The position numbers and the translations under genes are program-made. DNA of 64,000 nucleotides from Lepus europaeus (taxonomy: Eukaryota; Chordata; Mammalia; Lagomorpha; Leporidae). The notes under the pieces were generated by a model that worked only from the letters and a program-made list of their open reading frames with translations, made no database searches and was not told the DNA's origin. The stretch is taken from the NCBI RefSeq assembly GCF_033115175.1, contig NC_084840.1, forward strand, positions 78,941,179 through 79,005,178, given 5' to 3'. Below, piece after piece: positions 58,410-64,000 of the stretch (position 1 is its first letter; the number at the start of each line of letters is the position of its first letter).

Positions 58410-58691
58410 AGGGCCGGCACCATGGCTCATTATGCTAATCCTCTGCCTGCGGTGCTGGCACTCCAGATTCCTCCAGATTCTAGTCCTGGTTGGGGCATCA
58501 GTTCTGTCCTGGTTGCTCCTCTTCCAGTCCAGCTCTCTGCTATGGCCTGGGAAGGCAGTGGAGGATGGCCCAGGTGCTTGAGCCCTGCACCCGCATGGGA
58601 GACCAAGAGGAAGCACCTGGCTCCTGGCTTCGGATTGGTGCAGTGCGGTGGCTGTAGTGGCCATTTGGGGAGTGAACCAATGGAAGGAAGA

Positions 58692-58749
<58 letters not shown>

Positions 58750-58775
58750 ACTCTGCCTGTAAAAAAAAAAATTTT
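58410..58775 (+). mobile_element. Young C-SINE, plus, with (CT)n
   Basis: gggccggcaccatggctc, a repeated cctccagattc in the B-box region, a CT run of about 45 bp (58697-58742), then gtctaactctgcctgt and an A tail. Confidence 0.95.
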
Positions 58776-58949
58776 TTTTAAAAAGTTGGTTCTGTGTGAG
58801 TGTGGTTGACTTAATTAAGGTGTCCCAAGATGCCTGACTTTGAAGTACTCATTCACACTACTCTAGCTACTGCTGTGAAAGGAATTTGAAGATATAGAGA
58901 GTATAACCACTTTTTACTTTGTGAAAAATACATATTTAAAGGGATTGCA

Positions 58950-59228
58950 TGGGGCCATAATTGTGGCACCACAGGTCAGGGCATCACTTGCACTGCTAAC
59001 ATCCCTTACCAGAGTGCCTGTGTCAGTCCTGACTGCTATGCTTCCAATGCAACTGCCACAGAAGGTGTGTGGGAAACTATCAGATGATGGCCCAAGTACT
59101 TGGGCTCCTGCCAGTCATGTGGAAAACTAGGATGGAGTTCCTGGCTCCTGGCTTTGTCCTGGCCCAGCTCTGGTGATTGAAACCATTTAGAGAAGTGAAC
59201 CAGCAAACGGAAGATCACTCTTTGTATC
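58950..59228 (+). mobile_element. Old C-SINE, plus
   Basis: tggggccataattgtggc, tgtcagtcctgactgc, gtcctggcccagctctgg and agtgaaccagcaaac. No clear tail; the next block starts at its CT end. Confidence 0.85.
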
Positions 59229-59232
59229 ACGA

Positions 59233-59404
59233 TGAACTGCTGATAACAGAATGTGGTTTTGCCTTTAAAAACCCCTACTATTGCAACTTGCTGCTATTTT
59301 CGCCAGAATTGCTCTTTGAGAAAGGCAGTCGCCAGCTGGCTAATAAAGACTCAAATTTGACCTCAAAGACTCACCATGTTTTAATTGGTGCGCCCCACAA
59401 CAAT
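59233..59404 (+). mobile_element. LTR-like fragment (R/U5 pattern)
   Basis: A TTTAAAA box (about 59262), a polyadenylation signal in ggctaataaagactc (about 59339) and a terminal ttggtgcgccccacaaca give the order and spacing of an ERV long terminal repeat end. No TG...CA pair, primer-binding site or gag/pol sequence is present, so at most it is a truncated solo LTR. Confidence 0.4.
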
Positions 59405-59552
59405 CTTGACATGGAACTAGAAAGCCAGCCAAGTATCACCATAGTATGCAGCATATATGCTTCTATATATTTACCCAGTTAGTATAAATTTTCTGCCTAC
59501 ATGAATTATATCATAAAAGTATAAACAGAAATCTTTCATTTAGGTACCTTTC

Positions 59553-59950
59553 TCTGAAGGGAGGAGAAAACTTCCACTTTGACTATGACCCTATCGGAAT
59601 AAGATCAAAGTCAGCGAACTCTAAAGGCTTCCATAGCCCTGGCAACTCATGACTAGAGCCTAGGGAGATTACTGACGCCATGAACAGGAGTGTCAAATTG
59701 TTAAGTCAGCAACAGAAGTCACTGTGTACTTACATCCCATGTGGGATCTGTCCTTAATGTGTTGTCTAATGTGCAGTGATGCTATAACTAGTACTGAAAC
59801 AGTATTTTTACACTTTGTGTTTCTGCGTGGGTACAAACTGATGAGATCTTTACTAATTATATACTGAATCGATCTTCTGTATATAAAGAGAATTGGAAAT
59901 GAAAAAAAAAACTTGGTGTTAAATTGGAAATGGCATAGAAAATTAATTAA
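59553..59950 (+). mobile_element. Rabbit-type L1 tail, plus, lacking the purine tract
   Basis: ggcttccatagccctggc, gagtgtcaaattgttaag, gtccttaatgtgttg and gatcttctgtatataaag match the tails at 7.0 and 40.1 kb. The sequence stops at gaaatgaaaaaaaaaactt, before the G-rich tract and terminal motif. Confidence 0.85.
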
Positions 59951-59965
59951 ATTTTTAAAAAAAAT

Positions 59966-60272
59966 ATTATGTAGGATCTCTGTCTTTAATGTGCTGTACA
60001 CTGTTATTTAATGCTATAACTAGTACTACAACAGTATTTTTTTCACTTTGTCTTGCTATATGGGGGCAAACTGTTGAAATCTTTACCTAATATATACTAA
60101 ACTGATCTTCTGTATATAAAGAGAATTGAAAATGAATCTTGATGTGAATGGAAGGGGAGAGGGATCGGGAAAGGGGAGGGTTATGGGTGGGAGGGAAGTT
60201 ATGGGAGGGGGAAACCATTGTAACCCATAAGCTGTACTTTGGAAATTTATATTCATTAAATAAAAGAAAAAA
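59966..60272 (+). mobile_element. Rabbit-type L1 3' end, plus, ~300 bp
   Basis: ggatctctgtctttaatgtg to the purine tract (60150-60215) and attcattaaataaaag with an A-rich tail. It directly follows the previous tail, so part of the same segment is present twice in tandem. Confidence 0.92.
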
Positions 60273-60296
60273 AAAGAATAAGAAAACGTATAACCA

Positions 60297-60600
60297 GAGG
60301 CTGGAGTTGTTCCATAGTGGTTTAAGTTGCTGACTGCAATGCTGGCATCCCATGTGAGTGCCTGTTTGAGTCCCAGCTGCTGCATTTCCAATCCACTTCT
60401 CTGATAATGCACCTGGGAAAGCAGTGGAAGATGGCCCTGGTGCTTGGGCTCCTGTGCCCAGGTGGAGACCTAGAGGGGTTTCCAGGCTCCTGGCTTCAGC
60501 CTGGTCCAGCCCAGGCCATTAGGCCATTTGGGAAGTGAGCCAGCAGATAGACGATCTCTCTGTCTCTCCTCCTCTCTAACTCTGCTTTTCAAATAATGAA
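60297..60600 (+). mobile_element. Old C-SINE, plus
   Basis: gaggctggagttgttccatag to cttttcaaataatg. B box ctgtttgagtcccagc present. Confidence 0.9.
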
Positions 60601-61885
60601 AAAACTGGAAGAATAAAATAAAATCATGAAAAAGTTTACAGCAGACATCAATGAAGTGCCAACAGTAGCAAATGTACCACAGAAATAAATACACAAGTAT
60701 AAAACATATCTTAAAAATATTAAGAAAATTAATGAGCTAATAGCCAATTTCAGGAAATTAGAATCATTTTCATAGAGCACATAGAACTGACAAAGATACT
60801 AAGAGGGTTTTATGAAATTCTTAGGAGTAAAAACTTCACTACAGATACCAAAATCTACTATATCTTGAAAACCAGGTTCCCAAAACACAAATAGAACATA
60901 AAATAAAAAAAACTATATAATCTAAATAAATTGAGCCAATATTTGAAGAACTTTAAAACAGCTTAACAAGCAAAATTGAGGGTCCAGATTTATGGAATAT
61001 TCCAAACTTCTAAGGAAGGAAATTAAAAAAAAAAACCTTGTTTCCCACACTTGCCCCAAGTGAAAATAAGTTGAATATTTTTAAATTTCTTTTTGGAAGC
61101 CACTATTACACACACGATGCAACTTGGAGCAGGATATAAATTGAGTGAACTTCTCGTTCATAAAGATATACAAATATTCTAACAAAATAGTATATAAATT
61201 AAGCCACATATGAAAACCTAATAGATCGATGACAAGCAAGATACATTAAAAAGTGCAAGAGTATTTAACAGTCTCAAACAAACAAAAAACCATGTAAATC
61301 AGCCAGGTAGATGAAGAATACAAGTGATTACAGGAGTATTTAGCTTAAATGTTAAAACGCATTTAATAAAATTCAGCATCCAGCCAAAAAAATCAACTGT
61401 TAGCAAAAATATTTAAAAATAATGATTTGCTTAATCAGGTCAGGATTGTCTAAAGTTAGCCTACAACAGATTACTTAATTCAGGGTCTCTGAAGGCTTTT
61501 TTCTCAGGAGCCCACCAGACAAGGCTGCTTCCTGTCATGATCTCTCTTTTACACTGTACTGGAGCTATAGTCAGGGAAACAAAGAAATGTTAAGATAAAA
61601 GAACCCAATTTTTAGCAATACAACTGTCAACATATGTGGAAGACACTATTATATACAAAGATAACCCAGCTTAATTAATCTCCCCAAACTGCAACTGATT
61701 ATTTGATGTAGCACACTTTGGGGTAGTAGACCGGATATAAAACCAACTGGACTAGTAGGTACCAGAAAGAAACAAAGAGAAAATATTAGTGGGCAAAAGG
61801 CAGACTAGGAGACACATAGTCACAGGACAAACGAGTCAAAAAGGATGAAGTTATTTAATATCTTCAGGCACTTTTCAAATCAATG
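60601..61885 (+). mobile_element. Ancient L1 ORF2 fragment, plus
   Basis: Successive phrases track ORF2 reverse-transcriptase sequence: aaaattaatgagctaatagcc, gatatacaaatattctaac, catttaataaaattcagc, cagacaaggctgcttcctg, actgtactggagctatag and tatgtggaagacactat. No open frame remains. Confidence 0.7.
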
Positions 61886-62095
61886 TATAAAAGTAAATGA
61901 CCGAACAGAACAATGACCCAAGAATGCGAAGAAAGACAAGGGCCCAGGAGTCAACAAGCAGTCAGCAAATGGTGACTCACCTGAAGCAGGTCATTGCCAG
62001 CTCCAGCTCACGGATCCCTGTGGGAACAGCAGGTGCAGCGGCCTCCACTGCAGGGAAGTCACGGAGGTGGAAGAAGCAGCTTCTTCTTCTTCTTC
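61886..62095. other. Short unique segment with (TTC)n
   Basis: A mixed stretch ending in a TTC run (62081-62096) that abuts the T tail of the PRMT1 retrocopy. Confidence 0.6.
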
Positions 62096-62753
<658 letters not shown>

Positions 62754-62779
62754 TCACCGCCCTCCGTGCTACAGAGGAT

Positions 62780-62960
62780 ACTGATTGGCTACACCTTTAT
62801 GACGTCATAGGAGCGCTCAAGCGCTGCAAACTGTGCAATCAAGTACACCGGTGGCAGCACTGCGTCATCCCGCGGGCTCTTCAAGCCACAGTCCCTTCCG
62901 GCTCTGCTGCTGAGGGGATAAAGGGGTTCGGGCTCTTCCCCCTGTGAAATGGAAGCCGAA
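62780..62960 (+). promoter_or_regulatory. Promoter-like block: CCAAT, CRE, weak TATA
   Basis: ctgattggct (inverted CCAAT/NF-Y core) at 62781-62790, a palindromic CRE tgacgtca at 62800-62807, several CpGs (cccgcggg) and ggggataaagggg at about 62917 lie within 140 bp. An ATG at 62950 starts a short frame that meets a gaggtgaag donor-like site near 63015. Direction and activity are unproven. Confidence 0.4.
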
Positions 62961-63578
62961 CGCCTCAGAAGCTGGGAAATACTGCGTGGAGTTTGGTGTC
63001 CGGAGAAGGGGAGGTGAAGTTGGTGGACCTGCTGAAACTGATTGCAGGGGGACCTGCACTTCCCTGGGGTCAGCTCTGGCATCTGCAGACCTCAGTTCAT
63101 TACTGGGACAGTCTTCCCTGTGTCCCTTGCCACCTGTGGGGTGTGGGCTGGGCTGGGGACTCCAGGAAACCTGTCCCATCCGTGCACACAGGGGCTGCTG
63201 CTCAGCCCCTAAGCCCTCGGCAGCACTGCGGCCGCTGCCCTGGCTCTCCCTCTGCCTGAATTCACTGCACAGAACCCCCAATACGATATCGAATACAAAA
63301 AACAAGGGTGGACCTCATTGCCTCCTTTCTATGTTAGGCAAAAGCGTTTGAGTGCTAAAGGCTCACACCAAGGTCTGGGTGGCCATGGCCTTGGGCAGAG
63401 TACAGCAAGTGGTAAGCTTGATGGTCCTCCCCTTTACCTCCAGGCCAGGGAGGCCAGAGCACAGCCTGCAGGGTGACAATGCTTAGGTGATGTTTCCAGG
63501 TCTCTTGCTGAGGTTTTCTATGCCAAGGATGCAATTTTTATCTTGTCAACAAACATGATATGCTAAAAGAAATCTGTT
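62961..63578. other. GC-moderate unique sequence downstream of the promoter-like block
   Basis: Frames of 88-146 residues on both strands overlap without recognisable domains. No repeats recognised. Confidence 0.45.
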
Positions 63579-63680
63579 GGGACCGGTGTGTGGTGTAGTA
63601 AGGAAAGCCACAGCCTGGGAGCTTACATCGCTCCTTGAATGGCCAGTTTGAGGCCAGCTCCTCTGCTTCTTAAACTATCT
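63579..63680 (+). mobile_element. C-SINE 5' fragment, plus
   Basis: ttgggaccggtgtgtggtgtag, ccagtttgaggccagctcctctgcttct. Ends abruptly after about 100 bp. Confidence 0.75.
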
Positions 63681-64000
63681 GCCAGTGTCAACTTTTAGTA
63701 TATTAATACAATTTATTTGAACTCCTTGTTTGTTTATGTATTAAGACAGCCTGTGGTAAGTCATTCTCCTTAATTTACATAATTCTTTTCCATGTTATGT
63801 TTGCTTCCCGTGGCTGCCAGAACAGGAATTTGGAGAGGGGTACACCCGCTCCAGAGGCACGAGTGGTTCAGCCATTCCCTGCTGCTTCCAGCGTCTGGTG
63901 GTGGCTGGTGGGACTGGACTTTTGGTCCCATCACTACAACCTTCAAAGCCAAGACAGGCACACAGCTCTGCTCTGGCTTCACAATGTCCTCTCCTTTCTT
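63681..64000. other. Unique sequence to window end
   Basis: Nothing recognised; a 70-residue minus frame (63770-63982) has no support. Confidence 0.5.

Noticed and set aside
59233-61885. An intact endogenous retrovirus spanning the LTR-like fragment and downstream DNA
   Set aside because: No primer-binding site, gag, pol or env similarity follows; the downstream sequence is L1 tails, a C-SINE and L1 ORF2.

Overview
The window is mammalian nuclear DNA, almost certainly from a lagomorph and most likely rabbit. The evidence is about fifty copies of the tRNA-derived lagomorph C-SINE on both strands, several 3' ends of the rabbit-type L1 family (a purine-rich G/A tract followed by a conserved ATTCATTAAATAAA end), degraded older L1, and a few MIR/L2 relics. 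I see no bacterial, viral or plasmid operon structure. I also find no gene I would call functional. Apart from the retrocopies, the long reading frames here are satellite or SINE translations or unsupported.

Layout. 1-5438 is a tandem satellite of about 370-bp monomers arranged in trimers of about 1,111 bp. It ends at a 200-base assembly gap (5439-5638). 5639-15850 is an L1 thicket: an old minus-strand L1 ORF2 body carrying a rabbit L1 3' end, a 3.16-kb L1-tail insertion with a clean 17-bp target-site duplication (TSD) and six C-SINEs. It switches near 13.84 kb to a plus-strand L1 3' end. 15.85-29.0 kb is AT-rich intergenic DNA peppered with C-SINEs, with a CpG-rich patch at 19.1-19.74 kb. 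29.0-31.4 kb has a second CpG-rich stretch followed by an intronless, broken beta-enolase (ENO3-type) retrocopy. 34.6-36.1 kb is a minus-strand KLF10 retrocopy with a C-SINE inside its zinc-finger region. 39.1-40.45 kb is a second, shorter copy of the L1-tail element with its own TSD. 40.5-51.4 kb is C-SINEs, MIR/L2 relics and an L1 end. 51.4-53.8 kb is an unidentified GC-rich, mRNA-like segment. 57.4-58.0 kb is a minus-strand NLRP-type leucine-rich-repeat retrocopy. 59.2-61.9 kb holds an LTR-like scrap, two L1 tails and an ancient L1 ORF2 fragment. 62.1-62.7 kb is a minus-strand PRMT1 C-terminal retrocopy with poly(A), directly next to a promoter-like block (CCAAT plus a full CRE) at 62.78-62.95 kb.

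The parts do not form a pathway. They record retrotransposition: the L1 machinery supplied reverse transcriptase, and C-SINEs and cellular mRNAs (ENO3, KLF10, PRMT1, an NLRP) were copied in and then decayed. Nested insertions give a relative chronology. All identifications were made by eye from sequence patterns and family knowledge; no database search was run. Element boundaries are good to about 5-20 bp unless a TSD is quoted.
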